A DNA stretch of 64,000 nucleotides from Streptococcus suis. Its GTDB lineage: Bacteria; Bacillota; Bacilli; Lactobacillales; Streptococcaceae. This document shows positions 8,595 to 16,882 of this stretch, piece after piece. The position numbers were made by a program, and so were the translations under genes. The notes under the pieces are model-generated. The model saw only the letters and a program-made list of their open reading frames with translations. It ran no database searches and was not told the DNA's origin. Positions within the stretch are counted from its first letter, which is position 1, and each line of letters starts with the position of its first letter. The stretch spans positions 62,001-126,000 of the forward strand of contig NZ_POQQ01000060.1 in NCBI RefSeq assembly GCF_002964575.1, in the 5' to 3' direction.

Positions 8595-8600
8595 ATTATA
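8595..8600 (-). promoter_or_regulatory. purR extended -10 element
   Basis: TGCTATAAT on the minus strand, 27 nt before the purR ATG. It lies 14 bp from the end of direct-repeat copy 1. Confidence 0.6.
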
Positions 8601-8613
8601 GCACAATCCATGC

Positions 8614-8756
8614 AAAAAGCGAACTTTTTTATTTTAAAAAGTCCGCTTTTTTCGTATTTTGTTCATTTTTCACAAATACCATGATGGTCGAAGCCTGCTA
8701 TAGCCTTGATACCAAGTCCAAACAGCATCAGCCTGTTCTTTCATCAAGGGGATTTG
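8614..8756 (-). repeat. 143-bp direct repeat, copy 1 (3' end of phosphotransferase gene plus terminator)
   Basis: Identical base for base to 11345-11487. It contains the last ~87 nt of the phosphotransferase coding sequence found intact at 11401-12267, its stop codon, and a terminator hairpin (AAAAAGCGAACTTTTT pairing with AAAAAGTCCGCTTTTT) that works on both strands. Identity ends abruptly at 8757. Copy 1 is a truncated gene end next to purR, so it marks the old junction into which the 8.8-11.3 kb block was placed. Confidence 0.95.
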
Positions 8757-8784
8757 AAGGGGAGCTACGCGCTCTGCCTATTGC

Positions 8785-9321
8785 TTACTTCCCCTCAGGA
8801 TACATGGAGTCATAGATATCTTTTAACATGGCTTTGAGTTCATTCTCAGCGACTTCCCTTAGTTGCTCTTGTTCTTCCTCACTCAATTGGATGCTTTCTA
8901 TATCATTTCCATTTTCATCAATCAGATCATAAACACCATCTCCTTTTCGTCTCATATTTTTATCAAGTTGTTGGAAGACACTAATCCGTCTGCCATTCAA
9001 TTCATAGTTAAATCTAACACGGATATGTGACTTTTCTGGAACAAATTCTATCCCTAACTTTTTAGATGTTAATGCGGGAATTCGGTCCATCATCATCAGA
9101 TTGTAATCATCTAGGTTATAGCCTGCTTTCTTTACATCGTCCACATATTGTTTGCCAAAAAGTCTTCCCAGCCCTGTCAGAGAATAGAATTGTTCATAGG
9201 TAGGAGCTCCATTCTCATAGGTTCGCTTAAAATCACCGTAACAATACAGTCGGTAACTAAAAAACGATAGCACCAACGTCAATACTATGAGGATAGTCAC
9301 CCGGGTTTTCTTACTTAACAT
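8785..9321 (-). CDS. TipC-like immunity protein, tandem copy 1
   Basis: Protein of 178 residues: one N-terminal membrane anchor (TILIVLTLVLSFFSY), then an extracytoplasmic domain beginning YCYGDFKRTYENGAPTYEQF and carrying YVDDVKKAGYNLDDY and MMDRIPAL, with a helical acidic C-terminus ending YDSMYPEGK. It resembles TipC-family immunity proteins, which are membrane-anchored and neutralise LXG toxins such as TelC outside the membrane. The family name is my recollection of its general pattern, not a search result. Third of three tandem paralogues about 540 bp apart; the most diverged of the three. No toxin gene is intact nearby. Confidence 0.6.
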   Translation of the reverse strand: MLSKKTRVTILIVLTLVLSFFSYRLYCYGDFKRTYENGAPTYEQFYSLTGLGRLFGKQYVDDVKKAGYNLDDYNLMMMDRIPALTSKKLGIEFVPEKSHIRVRFNYELNGRRISVFQQLDKNMRRKGDGVYDLIDENGNDIESIQLSEEEQEQLREVAENELKAMLKDIYDSMYPEGK

Positions 9322-9324
9322 TGC

Positions 9325-9861
9325 TTACTTCTCCTCAGGGTACATGGAGTGGTAGACATCTGCCAGTAGTGCTTCTAGCTCAGCAATAGCGATTTCTGTC
9401 AACTCTTGCTCCTCAGCTTCTGTCAGCTCTATTCTCTCTATATCATTTCCATTTTCATCTATCAGATCATAACCACCAGCTCCATTTCGTCTCATATTTT
9501 TATCAAGTTGTTGGAAGACACTAATACGTTTCCCATTTAATTCATAGTCAAAGCTAACAGTAATATGTATCTCTTCTGGAATAAATTTTATCCCTAACTT
9601 TTTAGATATTAATGCAGGAATTCGGTCCATCATCTTCAAATTGTAATCATCTAGGTCGTAGCCCGCTTTCTTTACATCGTCCACATATTGTTTCCCAAAA
9701 AATCTGTCATATCTTGTCAGAGAATAAAATTGTTCATAGGTAGAAGCTCCGCTCTCATAGGTTCGCTTAAAATCACCGTAACAATACTGACGGTAACCGA
9801 AAAACGATAGCACCAAAGTCAATACTATGAGGACAGTCACTCGGCTTTTCTTACTCAACAT
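9325..9861 (-). CDS. TipC-like immunity protein, tandem copy 2
   Basis: 178 residues with the same plan as its neighbours: anchor VTVLIVLTLVLSFFGY, then GDFKRTYESGASTYEQFYSL, VDDVKKAGYDLDDYNL, MMDRIPAL and tail MYPEEK. A stretch of about 100 nt around 9690-9780 is identical to 10230-10320 in copy 3, suggesting recent duplication or gene conversion. Only 3 nt separate it from copy 1 and from copy 3, so the three form one translational string. Function by similarity as for copy 1. Confidence 0.6.
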   Translation of the reverse strand: MLSKKSRVTVLIVLTLVLSFFGYRQYCYGDFKRTYESGASTYEQFYSLTRYDRFFGKQYVDDVKKAGYDLDDYNLKMMDRIPALISKKLGIKFIPEEIHITVSFDYELNGKRISVFQQLDKNMRRNGAGGYDLIDENGNDIERIELTEAEEQELTEIAIAELEALLADVYHSMYPEEK

Positions 9862-9864
9862 TAC

Positions 9865-10416
9865 TTACTTCTCCTCAGGATACATGGAGTGGTAGACATC
9901 TGCCAGTAGATCTTCCAGCTCCGCAATAGCGATTTCTGTCAACTCTTGCTCCTCAGCTTCTGTCAACTCTACACTCTCAATCAGATTACCGTTTTCATCC
10001 TGTAAATAGTAGCTGCCTTTACCATCCCGATTCATATCCTTGTTAAGTTGCTGGAATACATTAATCTGTCTGCCATTCAATTCATAGTTAAAACTGACAG
10101 TGATATGTATCTCTTCTGGAATAAATTTTATCCCTAACTTTTTAGAAGTTATTGCAGGAATTCGATCCATCATCTTCAAATTGTAATCATCTAGGTCGTA
10201 GCCCGCTTTCTTTACATCGTCCACATATTGTTTCCCAAAAAATCTGTCATATCTTGTCAGAGAATAAAATTGTTCATAGGTAGAAGCTCCGCTCTCATAG
10301 GTTCGCTTAAAATCACCGTAACAATACAGTCGGTAACCAAAAAAGGAAATGACTACGGTGAACATTACAAGAATAGGGACCATGATTTTTTTATGTTTTC
10401 GCAGATTATTTAACAT
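9865..10416 (-). CDS. TipC-like immunity protein, tandem copy 3
   Basis: 183 residues; a slightly longer N-terminus (MLNNLRKHKKIMVPILVMFT) replaces that of copies 1 and 2, but from YCYGDFKRTYESGASTYEQF onward it matches copy 2 almost exactly until a variable patch around residues 120-150 (INVFQQLNKDMNRDGKGSYY). The mosaic of identical and diverged segments is typical of recombining immunity arrays. First of the three in transcription order, 81 nt after the divergent relative at 10498. Confidence 0.6.
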   Translation of the reverse strand: MLNNLRKHKKIMVPILVMFTVVISFFGYRLYCYGDFKRTYESGASTYEQFYSLTRYDRFFGKQYVDDVKKAGYDLDDYNLKMMDRIPAITSKKLGIKFIPEEIHITVSFNYELNGRQINVFQQLNKDMNRDGKGSYYLQDENGNLIESVELTEAEEQELTEIAIAELEDLLADVYHSMYPEEK

Positions 10417-10497
10417 TGATTTCTTCTCCTCATGAGATTACCATTTATTCGGAAATATCACACAGCATATCTTTATGGACATCTCAACAAGCATAAC

Positions 10498-11022
10498 TCA
10501 CTGATTATACAAAGTCTCCTCCATCGTGTCCAAAAAAACATTGATTTCTTTTTGGACAATACTCAAAAGACGCTTTTCTTCTGATTCGTGAAGTGTTAAG
10601 TTTTTCCTCTCATTTTGTTCCATTATCTGATAATAGCTACGGAGCAAATTCAGTTGCCTATCCATGACAAAAAACGCTTCAATAGTAGCATCGTTCTTTT
10701 CCACTAAAAATGAAATACTAAGTTCCTCATCGGCTTCACCTGGTGGATGAATTTTTAAATGCAAATCCCCCTCGATTTCCAAGGGGTCAATAGCTCCATC
10801 AAATCGAATAGCGCTATCCGGTGGAATCGTAAAACCAGCTTGGCGGATAACTTTCGCATATCTCTCCGAAGCCATTAGGTGATAGAAAACTTGAATCTTA
10901 TCGTCATTTTTAAATGCCGTTTTTAGCTCTTGTGCACTTTGATAGCGACTATAGCTGATAAACCCCATCACTATGAGTATGATTGTAAAAAGACCGATCA
11001 TTATTTTTTTAAGTACCGACAT
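10498..11022 (-). CDS. Single-anchor extracytoplasmic protein, divergent TipC-like (putative cognate immunity)
   Basis: 174 residues: N-terminal anchor IMIGLFTIILIVMGFISY, then VFYHLMASERYAKVIRQAGF..., a beta-rich middle and a helical acidic C-terminus. The plan (anchor, FYxL, VxxAG[FY], helical tail) parallels the three TipC-like paralogues downstream, but sequence similarity is weak. It overlaps the upstream ORF (11009-11278) by 14 nt, the tight toxin-then-immunity spacing seen in LXG loci. I regard it as the immunity gene that belonged to that toxin; this is inference. Confidence 0.5.
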   Translation of the reverse strand: MSVLKKIMIGLFTIILIVMGFISYSRYQSAQELKTAFKNDDKIQVFYHLMASERYAKVIRQAGFTIPPDSAIRFDGAIDPLEIEGDLHLKIHPPGEADEELSISFLVEKNDATIEAFFVMDRQLNLLRSYYQIMEQNERKNLTLHESEEKRLLSIVQKEINVFLDTMEETLYNQ

Positions 11023-11278
11023 TTTGCTTCTCTCCTCTATTTAGGTAATCATAAAAATCTTTTAAAGCTTTATCATCAGCATCACTTTCTTTTCCGAAAA
11101 TAATATCTAGACCAACCCCATATTTGATAAAATTACCTCCGATTGTAGGGTTCTCCATGAGATATTTTACGTTCTCTTTTCCATTTTCTCTATTTCCATT
11201 TCCCATCACTGTATAAAACTCTTCAACACGATTGATTTGATTGTCCCACTCATAGAGAATCTTCTTCCAAAACGTCAT
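11009..11278 (-). CDS. Short ORF, possible C-terminal remnant of a toxin
   Basis: 89 residues, hydrophilic, no signal or anchor: MTFWKKILYEWDNQINRVEE, then GKENVKYLMENPTIGGNFIKYG and an acidic end. It looks like the end of a larger protein and sits directly upstream of, and overlapping, an anchored protein of immunity type. TGGTATAAT at 11292-11287 places the transcription start almost at the ATG, so the ORF may be translated from a nearly leaderless message or may be a remnant beside a chance promoter. I cannot assign an activity. Confidence 0.45.
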   Translation of the reverse strand: MTFWKKILYEWDNQINRVEEFYTVMGNGNRENGKENVKYLMENPTIGGNFIKYGVGLDIIFGKESDADDKALKDFYDYLNRGEKQNVGT

Positions 11279-11286
11279 GCTCTCTA

Positions 11287-11292
11287 ATTATA
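11287..11292 (-). promoter_or_regulatory. Extended -10 promoter of the TipC-like array
   Basis: TGTGGTATAAT on the minus strand 9 nt before ATG 11278; the only promoter-like element seen for the 8785-11278 string. Confidence 0.45.
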
Positions 11293-11344
11293 CCACAATA
11301 TATGACGACTCCCTTGTTCAGTATACATTCCATCTATAAACTAT

Positions 11345-11487
11345 AAAAAGCGAACTTTTTTATTTTAAAAAGTCCGCTTTTTTCGTATTTTGTTCATTTT
11401 TCACAAATACCATGATGGTCGAAGCCTGCTATAGCCTTGATACCAAGTCCAAACAGCATCAGCCTGTTCTTTCATCAAGGGGATTTG
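11345..11487 (-). repeat. 143-bp direct repeat, copy 2 (intact gene end and terminator)
   Basis: Identical to 8614-8756; offset exactly 2731 bp. Here the sequence is the genuine 3' end of the phosphotransferase gene plus its terminator. Confidence 0.95.
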
Positions 11488-12267
11488 GAGGGGATCCACC
11501 TGCTCCGCCCAAGAAAGAGCCCCCAGACTGTTCACGGTCAGATAAAGGGCTAAAAGCCTCCAAAATTCCTCTGGAATAGCTCCTGCAAAATAGGCATCCA
11601 CCTGACCACGCGCAAAGGCTGGCGACAAGTCTGCCGTGAAAATCAGACGGTTGAACTCCTCCCAAGGATCTCCTATATCGTAGCGATCAAAGTCTAAAAT
11701 TTTCAGTCTTCCATCCTGGCTCCGTAGAAAGTTTCCTGTATGAAAATCACCATGATGGTAGGCAATTGGTCTTCCTGCCAGCAAGTGACGATTGGCCTGG
11801 ACAAAGTCTATCATGGCTTGACCATTTGGATAGGAATGACTAGCTGCTTGGTAGGCAACTAATTTATTGTCAATCTTAGCCTGATAGTAGTTGTTCCAGT
11901 CCCGTTGGCTTTGGTCAATAGGCAGGGCATGTAAGGTTCGCAAGAACTGACCTGACTGACAGCCCAGTTCATATAAGGTTTGTTCTGACATACTGGTAGC
12001 CAAATCATTCATATCCTGACCTTCTATCCATTCATAGAGGCTATGGACCGACTTCTCATCCGTCCAAAAGGCGATTGGCTCTGCCACAGGCAAACCTAGA
12101 CCAAACAGGTTTTCAACTAACTGAAACTCTAATCGCTTAACCTCATAGACTGGTCGCTCTGCTATTCTCAAAAGACCAAGGCGACCATCTTCTAGCTGGA
12201 CCTTATACTTTCGGTCTGTGGACCAGCCTTTGGTGAGGGGCTGACGAGATACAATCGCAACTGCCAT
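11401..12267 (-). CDS. Aminoglycoside/choline-kinase-type phosphotransferase
   Basis: 288-residue protein-kinase-like small-molecule phosphotransferase. Brenner motif HHGDFHTGNFL near residue 175 supplies the catalytic Asp and the Mg-binding Asn; LKILDFDRYD near 192 supplies the second metal ligand. The substrate is unknown; a sugar, choline or fructosamine-like metabolite is as plausible as an antibiotic. Last gene of the rsgA operon; its ATG overlaps the stop of yhaM (ATGA). Its 3' end is duplicated at 8614, marking a recombination border. Confidence 0.85.
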   Translation of the reverse strand: MAVAIVSRQPLTKGWSTDRKYKVQLEDGRLGLLRIAERPVYEVKRLEFQLVENLFGLGLPVAEPIAFWTDEKSVHSLYEWIEGQDMNDLATSMSEQTLYELGCQSGQFLRTLHALPIDQSQRDWNNYYQAKIDNKLVAYQAASHSYPNGQAMIDFVQANRHLLAGRPIAYHHGDFHTGNFLRSQDGRLKILDFDRYDIGDPWEEFNRLIFTADLSPAFARGQVDAYFAGAIPEEFWRLLALYLTVNSLGALSWAEQVDPLQIPLMKEQADAVWTWYQGYSRLRPSWYL

Positions 12268-13208
12268 CAGTCTAAATTAGGCTTGTAGAAGGCACGGTTG
12301 TCCATGGCAAAGATACGGTTAGTCATCTCACCTGGGCCGACCTTGTCCAAGGCCGATAGCATCATCATCATTTCCGCATCAATGTTGTCAATCATGTGGA
12401 GGATTTCCGCCTCCATAATCTGCGGACGGACAGGGCTTCCATACTCCAGCAAACCATGGTGACTGAGGATAACATGGCGCAGAACAGTCACTTCTTCCTT
12501 GCTATCGTCGATACCCAATTCCATCAAGACCTTGGTAATCTCTTCATCAATCAAGGAAATGTGCCCAATCAGATTGCCACGCACCGTATAGCCAGTGTTA
12601 TCAGGTCCTGTCAGTTCGATAACCTTGGCTAGGTCATGAAGCATAATCCCTGCGAAAAGCAGGCTCTTGTTGAGCTGAGGATAAATATCACCAATTTTAT
12701 CAGCCAAGCGGACCATGGTCGCTGTATGGAAGGACAAGCCTGAGTAGAAGGCATGGTGATTGGTCTTGGCCGCTGGATAGGAATAAAATTCCTTGTCGTA
12801 CTTGCTGTAGAGAGCACGGACAATCCGCTGCCAAGTGGCATTTTCAATGCGGAAAATCATCTGGCTCAGATAGTCCTTGGTGTCCTTAACATCCACAGGT
12901 GGTTTTTCCTTGAAATCAGCAGGGTCATTGGGCTCGCCTGCCTTTGGCAAACGAAGAACAAGCTGGTTGACCTGAGGTGTGTTGTTGTAAACCTCACGAC
13001 GACCCTGCATGTGAACAACTGTCCCCGCAGTAAAGTCCTTGATTTTCCCTGGTTGGGCATCCCAGACCTTGCCTTCAATCTCGCCCGTATCATCTTGGAA
13101 GGTCAGAGCTAGGTAGTCTTTGCCAGCTCGTGTTTGACGAACTTCAGCAGTCTTGATCAGATAGAATCCTTCGAAGAATTCATCTTTTTTCATTTGGTTA
13201 ATTTTCAT
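12267..13208 (-). CDS. yhaM: 3'-5' exoribonuclease YhaM
   Basis: 313 residues: an N-terminal OB-fold nucleic-acid-binding domain (residues ~1-90) and an HD-domain nuclease with LLFAGIMLHDLAKV near residue 195 and HHGLLEYG near 255. Family members trim RNA 3' ends in Firmicutes. I chose ATG 13208 (MKINQMKKDEFFEG), 3 nt after GAGGAAG and overlapping the end of rmuC; an upstream in-frame start at 13220 has no ribosome site. Coupled on both sides within the operon. Confidence 0.93.
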   Translation of the reverse strand: MKINQMKKDEFFEGFYLIKTAEVRQTRAGKDYLALTFQDDTGEIEGKVWDAQPGKIKDFTAGTVVHMQGRREVYNNTPQVNQLVLRLPKAGEPNDPADFKEKPPVDVKDTKDYLSQMIFRIENATWQRIVRALYSKYDKEFYSYPAAKTNHHAFYSGLSFHTATMVRLADKIGDIYPQLNKSLLFAGIMLHDLAKVIELTGPDNTGYTVRGNLIGHISLIDEEITKVLMELGIDDSKEEVTVLRHVILSHHGLLEYGSPVRPQIMEAEILHMIDNIDAEMMMMLSALDKVGPGEMTNRIFAMDNRAFYKPNLD

Positions 13209-14436
13209 TATCTTCCTCATCTAATGGGGACAGGCCAAGCAGTCCCTTGGTTTGGTCATCTTCGTACAGGTCAATGGTGCGAAGACTACGCTCAATGGCG
13301 TTGGTGCGAGTGGTTAGGAGTTTGTCAATATTGCTGCTGGCTTGATTGAGCTGTTTCTGAGCCTTGACCAAGAGGTCAGAAAACTTGCCAAATTCCAGCT
13401 TGACATTGCCCAAGACCTTGGAAATATCATCAGCCGACCGTTGAATGTTGAGGGTCTTAAAGCCGACGGAGAGAGAGTTGAGCAAGGCAGAAAGTGTGGT
13501 CGGTCCTGCTACTACGATATTTTCCTGACGGCGAAGCTCATCAAAGAAAATGGGATTGCGGACCACTTCTGAATACAGCCCTTCGGTTGGCAAGAACAAG
13601 ACACCAAAGTTGGTGGTTTCAGGCGGATTGAGGTACTTGCTCTGAATGTCCTTGGCAAAACGTTTGATAGCTGCCAGGAGATTTTTGCGATGGAGGTCAA
13701 TCTGCTCCTTATCCCCACTTTCGTAGGCATCTTCCAAGCGATAGTAATCCGCCAGCGGAAACTTGGAATCGATTGGCAAGTAGATATAGTCGCCTTCCGT
13801 CCGTCCCGGTAGCTTGACCGCATACTCCACGCGCTCATTCGAGCCTGAAACCGTGGCAAACTCTCGCTCATATTGGCTAGGTGTCAAGATATCCTCGATA
13901 ATCTGTCCCAGCTGCAATTCGCCCATGATGCCACGGGTTTTGGTGCCAGACAGAACCTTGTTAAGACTACCCACATCACGCGCCACCGTCTGCATTTCAC
14001 CCAGACCACGATTGACCGATTCCAACTGCTTGGACACTGTTTCAAAGGAGGCTTGTAGGCGGGTTTGCAGGGTTTTCTCCAGCTTTTCCTCGACCGTCTG
14101 CCGCATTTCTTCCAGGCGTTTTTCATTGGACTCCTGAATGGCCTGCAAACGACGGTCGGTGGCATCTCGCGTTTCCAAGTGGCTCTTATTCAGCTCTTGA
14201 CGGATGTCGGTTAGCTGTTGGTAAAGCTCCGTGCGAAGTCTTTCCACTTCCTGATGAATGGCCTGCTGCTGTTTGAGGGTTGCATTTTCTAGTTGATAGC
14301 TGAGCTGATCAGACAAGTTGTCTGCAGTGTCTTCGGCTTGATCTTGCAAAAGCAGGGCCAAGCTCTGCCATTTTCCATAAAGAAAAACCAAGGCGAGCAA
14401 GACCAGTATCAGCAAAATAAGTAAAACAATATCCAT
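13198..14436 (-). CDS. rmuC: DNA recombination protein RmuC
   Basis: 412 residues: one N-terminal membrane helix (MDIVLLILLILVLLALVFLY), a long coiled coil rich in Gln, Arg and Glu (~25-150), then the RmuC nuclease-like domain with GTKTRGIMGELQLGQII and YIYLPIDSKFPLADYYRL. RmuC limits rearrangements at inverted repeats. Immediately follows the thiamine pyrophosphokinase gene with no gap. Confidence 0.93.
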   Translation of the reverse strand: MDIVLLILLILVLLALVFLYGKWQSLALLLQDQAEDTADNLSDQLSYQLENATLKQQQAIHQEVERLRTELYQQLTDIRQELNKSHLETRDATDRRLQAIQESNEKRLEEMRQTVEEKLEKTLQTRLQASFETVSKQLESVNRGLGEMQTVARDVGSLNKVLSGTKTRGIMGELQLGQIIEDILTPSQYEREFATVSGSNERVEYAVKLPGRTEGDYIYLPIDSKFPLADYYRLEDAYESGDKEQIDLHRKNLLAAIKRFAKDIQSKYLNPPETTNFGVLFLPTEGLYSEVVRNPIFFDELRRQENIVVAGPTTLSALLNSLSVGFKTLNIQRSADDISKVLGNVKLEFGKFSDLLVKAQKQLNQASSNIDKLLTTRTNAIERSLRTIDLYEDDQTKGLLGLSPLDEEDNEN

Positions 14437-15069
14437 CTAATCCCTGTCCTTACTGTAGATCAGGACCACGTAGCCCTGATCCAGTTGAATGTCTATGTCC
14501 CTATCTATAAATTCGTTAGAAGCATAGCATTTTTTGAAAAAATAATTACTGGCATCCAGCGGGTACTTGGCATGACGAATGGTCAGGCGACTCTGGTCCG
14601 ACGGCATAAAGGAAATGTACTTCATACCAGCAATCGGTGACAAACGGTGCTGACCTGCAGGTCGAAATCGGACGACGTTCTGACTGTCCACCAATTCAAT
14701 ATGCTCCATGTAGGGTGCCAAGTCGGGTTCTGCAACCAGAAAGAGATTGGCCATCATATGATCCATGCGACCACCCAAGGCTCCGTATATGCGAACCTGG
14801 GCCTGCGGATAGGCCTTGAAGATTTCCTTTAAAGCCAGCTCCAAGTCTGTATCATCTTTTTCAGCAGGAGCTTGCAAAAAACGCTCTGTTTGATCCTTTA
14901 TCCGCCCTAATTCTTCAGGTGTCACCGAGTCAAAATCACCGATAGCCCAGTCAAGAGGCAGAAAATGGTCCAGAAGACGAAGAGAGCCTGCATCTACCCC
15001 CACATAGAGGTCGGCAGGCTCAGGAAGACAGTCAAAGGAACCGCCTGCAATGACAGCAACCTTAGTCAT
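14437..15069 (-). CDS. Thiamine pyrophosphokinase
   Basis: 210 residues; transfers pyrophosphate from ATP to thiamine to make thiamine diphosphate. Characteristic motifs are VGVDAGSLRLLDH, AIGDFDSVT, EKDDTDLELAL and GALGGRMDHMMANL. Length is usual for the bacterial family. Overlaps rpe by 8 nt, in the rsgA-rpe-TPK order conserved in streptococci. Confidence 0.93.
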   Translation of the reverse strand: MTKVAVIAGGSFDCLPEPADLYVGVDAGSLRLLDHFLPLDWAIGDFDSVTPEELGRIKDQTERFLQAPAEKDDTDLELALKEIFKAYPQAQVRIYGALGGRMDHMMANLFLVAEPDLAPYMEHIELVDSQNVVRFRPAGQHRLSPIAGMKYISFMPSDQSRLTIRHAKYPLDASNYFFKKCYASNEFIDRDIDIQLDQGYVVLIYSKDRD

Positions 15070-15721
15070 GGAGGGCAGCTCTCAATTTGGCAACGTTAGC
15101 ATCCAAATCTCCTTTGAAGAGATAGGAACCTGCCACAAAGACATTGGCACCCGCATTTTTGGCTGAATGAATGGTCTTGTCGTCAATCCCGCCGTCCACT
15201 TCGATGTCAAAGGTCAAGCCTTTGGCTTCACGGAGTTTGACCAAGGCCTCAATCTTCTCAGCCACTTCTGGAATGTAGGCTTGTCCACCAAAACCTGGGT
15301 TGACCGTCATAAGTAGAACCTGATCTACCAAGTTGAGCACAGGCTCAATGGTCACAAGGGGCGTACCTGGATTGATGACCACCCCCACCTTCATACCAGC
15401 AGCACGAATTTTTTGCAGGGTCCCATGCAGGTGAACCGTTGCCTCTGCATGAATGGTTAAAATATCTGCACCTGCGCGGGCGAAACTTTCAATATGGTTT
15501 TCAGGATTGGACACCATGAGATGGCAATCGAAAACCAGCTTGCTATGAGGACGCATAGCCGCAACCACATCCGCCCCAAAGCTAATATTTGGCACAAAAT
15601 GACCGTCCATGACATCAATGTGCACATACTCCACACCTGTCTTTTCTAGACGCTTGAGCTCTTTTTCAAAATTTACATAATCTGCCGCTAAAATAGACGG
15701 TGCAATCTTATAATGTGACAT
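15062..15721 (-). CDS. rpe: Ribulose-phosphate 3-epimerase
   Basis: 219-residue TIM-barrel enzyme that interconverts ribulose-5-phosphate and xylulose-5-phosphate in the pentose phosphate pathway. Motifs: KIAPSILAADYVNF at the start, HIDVMDGHFVPN with metal-binding His and Asp, LMTVNPGFGGQ, and EVDGGID with the second catalytic Asp. Central gene of the operon starting at rsgA. Confidence 0.96.
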   Translation of the reverse strand: MSHYKIAPSILAADYVNFEKELKRLEKTGVEYVHIDVMDGHFVPNISFGADVVAAMRPHSKLVFDCHLMVSNPENHIESFARAGADILTIHAEATVHLHGTLQKIRAAGMKVGVVINPGTPLVTIEPVLNLVDQVLLMTVNPGFGGQAYIPEVAEKIEALVKLREAKGLTFDIEVDGGIDDKTIHSAKNAGANVFVAGSYLFKGDLDANVAKLRAALHD

Positions 15722-15735
15722 AGAGTACCAACTTT

Positions 15736-16611
15736 CTATTTGAATTTCTTACTAACCTTGGTATAGGTTTCACGCTGATTTTGGATTTCGCTGAGGAATT
15801 GGAGATAATTGTCAAAGCGACTTTGGGAAATGGCAGAGCTGGCAACAGCTTCCTTGACCGCACAATCCGGCTCATGGGTGTGGGTACAGGTCCTAAATTT
15901 GCAGTCCTGGCTGCTTTCCGCAATCTCTGGGAAACAATCTGTCAGAGCCTCCGCCTCCTTGACTTCATAGTCTAGGGATGAAAAACCCGGCGTATCCGCA
16001 ATTTTCCCGCCGAAGACATTGTAGAAACTGACCGCACGAGTGGTATGACGACCACGCCCCAGACTATCTGAAATTGCCCCTGTTTCCAAGGCTAATTCTG
16101 GCGCAATGCGATTGAGAAGAGTCGATTTGCCAACCCCTGTCTGCCCCATAAAGACCGTCACCTTATCCTGCAATAATGGCGTCAATTCCTCCAAATGATA
16201 GACAAATGGATAGCCAATTTTTTCATAGATAGCCTTGAAGGCATCCATCTCCGTCCGATCCTCTACCAAGTCCATCTTAGAGATATAAATAATGGGATCC
16301 ATGTCCTTCTGTTCAAGGAGAACTAGGAAACGATCGAGTAGATTGGCATTAAAATCAGGCTCTTTTGCAGACATAATAACCACCGCCTGATCGATATTGA
16401 CGATAGGAGGTCGAACCAAACTATTCTTTCTCTCGTGGATTTTTAAAATATAGCCTTCTGAATTTTCCTCCGCAGAAAAATCCACAAAATCACCCACATA
16501 GGGCGTTTGTCCCTTCTTACGAAAATTTCCTCTGGCTCTGGTTTGATAAATCTGTCCATCTGCCTCAACATAGTAAAAACCAGCCAAGGCCTTGATAATT
16601 CTTCCTTGCAA
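15736..16611 (-). CDS. rsgA: Small ribosomal subunit biogenesis GTPase RsgA
   Basis: 291-residue circularly permuted GTPase that helps 30S maturation. OB-fold at the N-terminus (~1-65), the permuted order YISKMDLVE (G4) before [12 protein letters not shown] (G1 P-loop) and DTPGFSSLD (G3), and a C-terminal zinc knuckle of the CxxxxCxHxxxxxC type ([14 protein letters not shown]). First gene of the operon; promoter TTTGGTATAAT at 16646. Confidence 0.96.
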   Translation of the reverse strand: MQGRIIKALAGFYYVEADGQIYQTRARGNFRKKGQTPYVGDFVDFSAEENSEGYILKIHERKNSLVRPPIVNIDQAVVIMSAKEPDFNANLLDRFLVLLEQKDMDPIIYISKMDLVEDRTEMDAFKAIYEKIGYPFVYHLEELTPLLQDKVTVFMGQTGVGKSTLLNRIAPELALETGAISDSLGRGRHTTRAVSFYNVFGGKIADTPGFSSLDYEVKEAEALTDCFPEIAESSQDCKFRTCTHTHEPDCAVKEAVASSAISQSRFDNYLQFLSEIQNQRETYTKVSKKFK

Positions 16612-16640
16612 TGAAGACTCCTTTGTGTGTACTTGCTACC

Positions 16641-16646
16641 ATTATA
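16641..16646 (-). promoter_or_regulatory. Promoter of the rsgA operon (extended -10)
   Basis: TTTGGTATAATGG on the minus strand 30 nt before rsgA. Nothing promoter-like interrupts the tightly packed genes down to 11401. Confidence 0.6.
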
Positions 16647-16659
16647 CCAAATTTCCTAC

Positions 16660-16680
16660 AAAAAAACCGCAAGCGGTTTC
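16660..16680 (-). terminator. Minus-strand terminator upstream of rsgA
   Basis: GAAACCGC TT GCGGTTTTTTT on the minus strand; likely final stop for the ABC transporter transcript reading through the tRNA region. Confidence 0.6.
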
Positions 16681-16720
16681 GATTTTACACTTTCCTCTAG
16701 TCATTTCAATGTAAAAATAG

Positions 16721-16726
16721 TATAAT
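16721..16726 (+). promoter_or_regulatory. tRNA-Leu promoter -10
   Basis: TATAAT nine bases before the mature tRNA 5' end; the -35 is poor. Confidence 0.5.
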
Positions 16727-16734
16727 AAAAACAA

Positions 16735-16816
16735 GCGGAGGTGGTGGAACGGCAGACACGCATGCTTCAGGCGCATGTGCCCATCGGGTGTGAGGGTTCA
16801 AATCCCTTCCTCCGCA
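16735..16816 (+). tRNA. tRNA-Leu (anticodon CAG)
   Basis: Acceptor GCGGAGG pairs with CCTCCGC, discriminator A at 16816, no encoded CCA. Anticodon stem CATGC/GCATG with loop TTCAGGC gives CAG. A variable arm (GTGCCCATCGGGTGT) marks it as class II. TTCAAAT T-loop. The tRNA is on the opposite strand to its neighbours and has its own terminator. Confidence 0.95.
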
Positions 16817-16831
16817 TTATTTATAAAGGAT

Positions 16832-16868
16832 AACCCCAAGTCAAAGTTGATGGCTTGGGGTTGTTTTT
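16832..16868 (+). terminator. tRNA-Leu terminator
   Basis: Stem AACCCCAAGTC/GGCTTGGGGTT with a 9-nt loop, then GTTTTTA. Confidence 0.88.
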
Positions 16869-16882
16869 ATATTTTCTCACTC

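Noticed and set aside
8614-10416. Tandem repeats considered as a CRISPR array
   Set aside because: Repeat units are ~540 bp and protein-coding; no short regularly spaced repeats with unique spacers are seen anywhere in the window.
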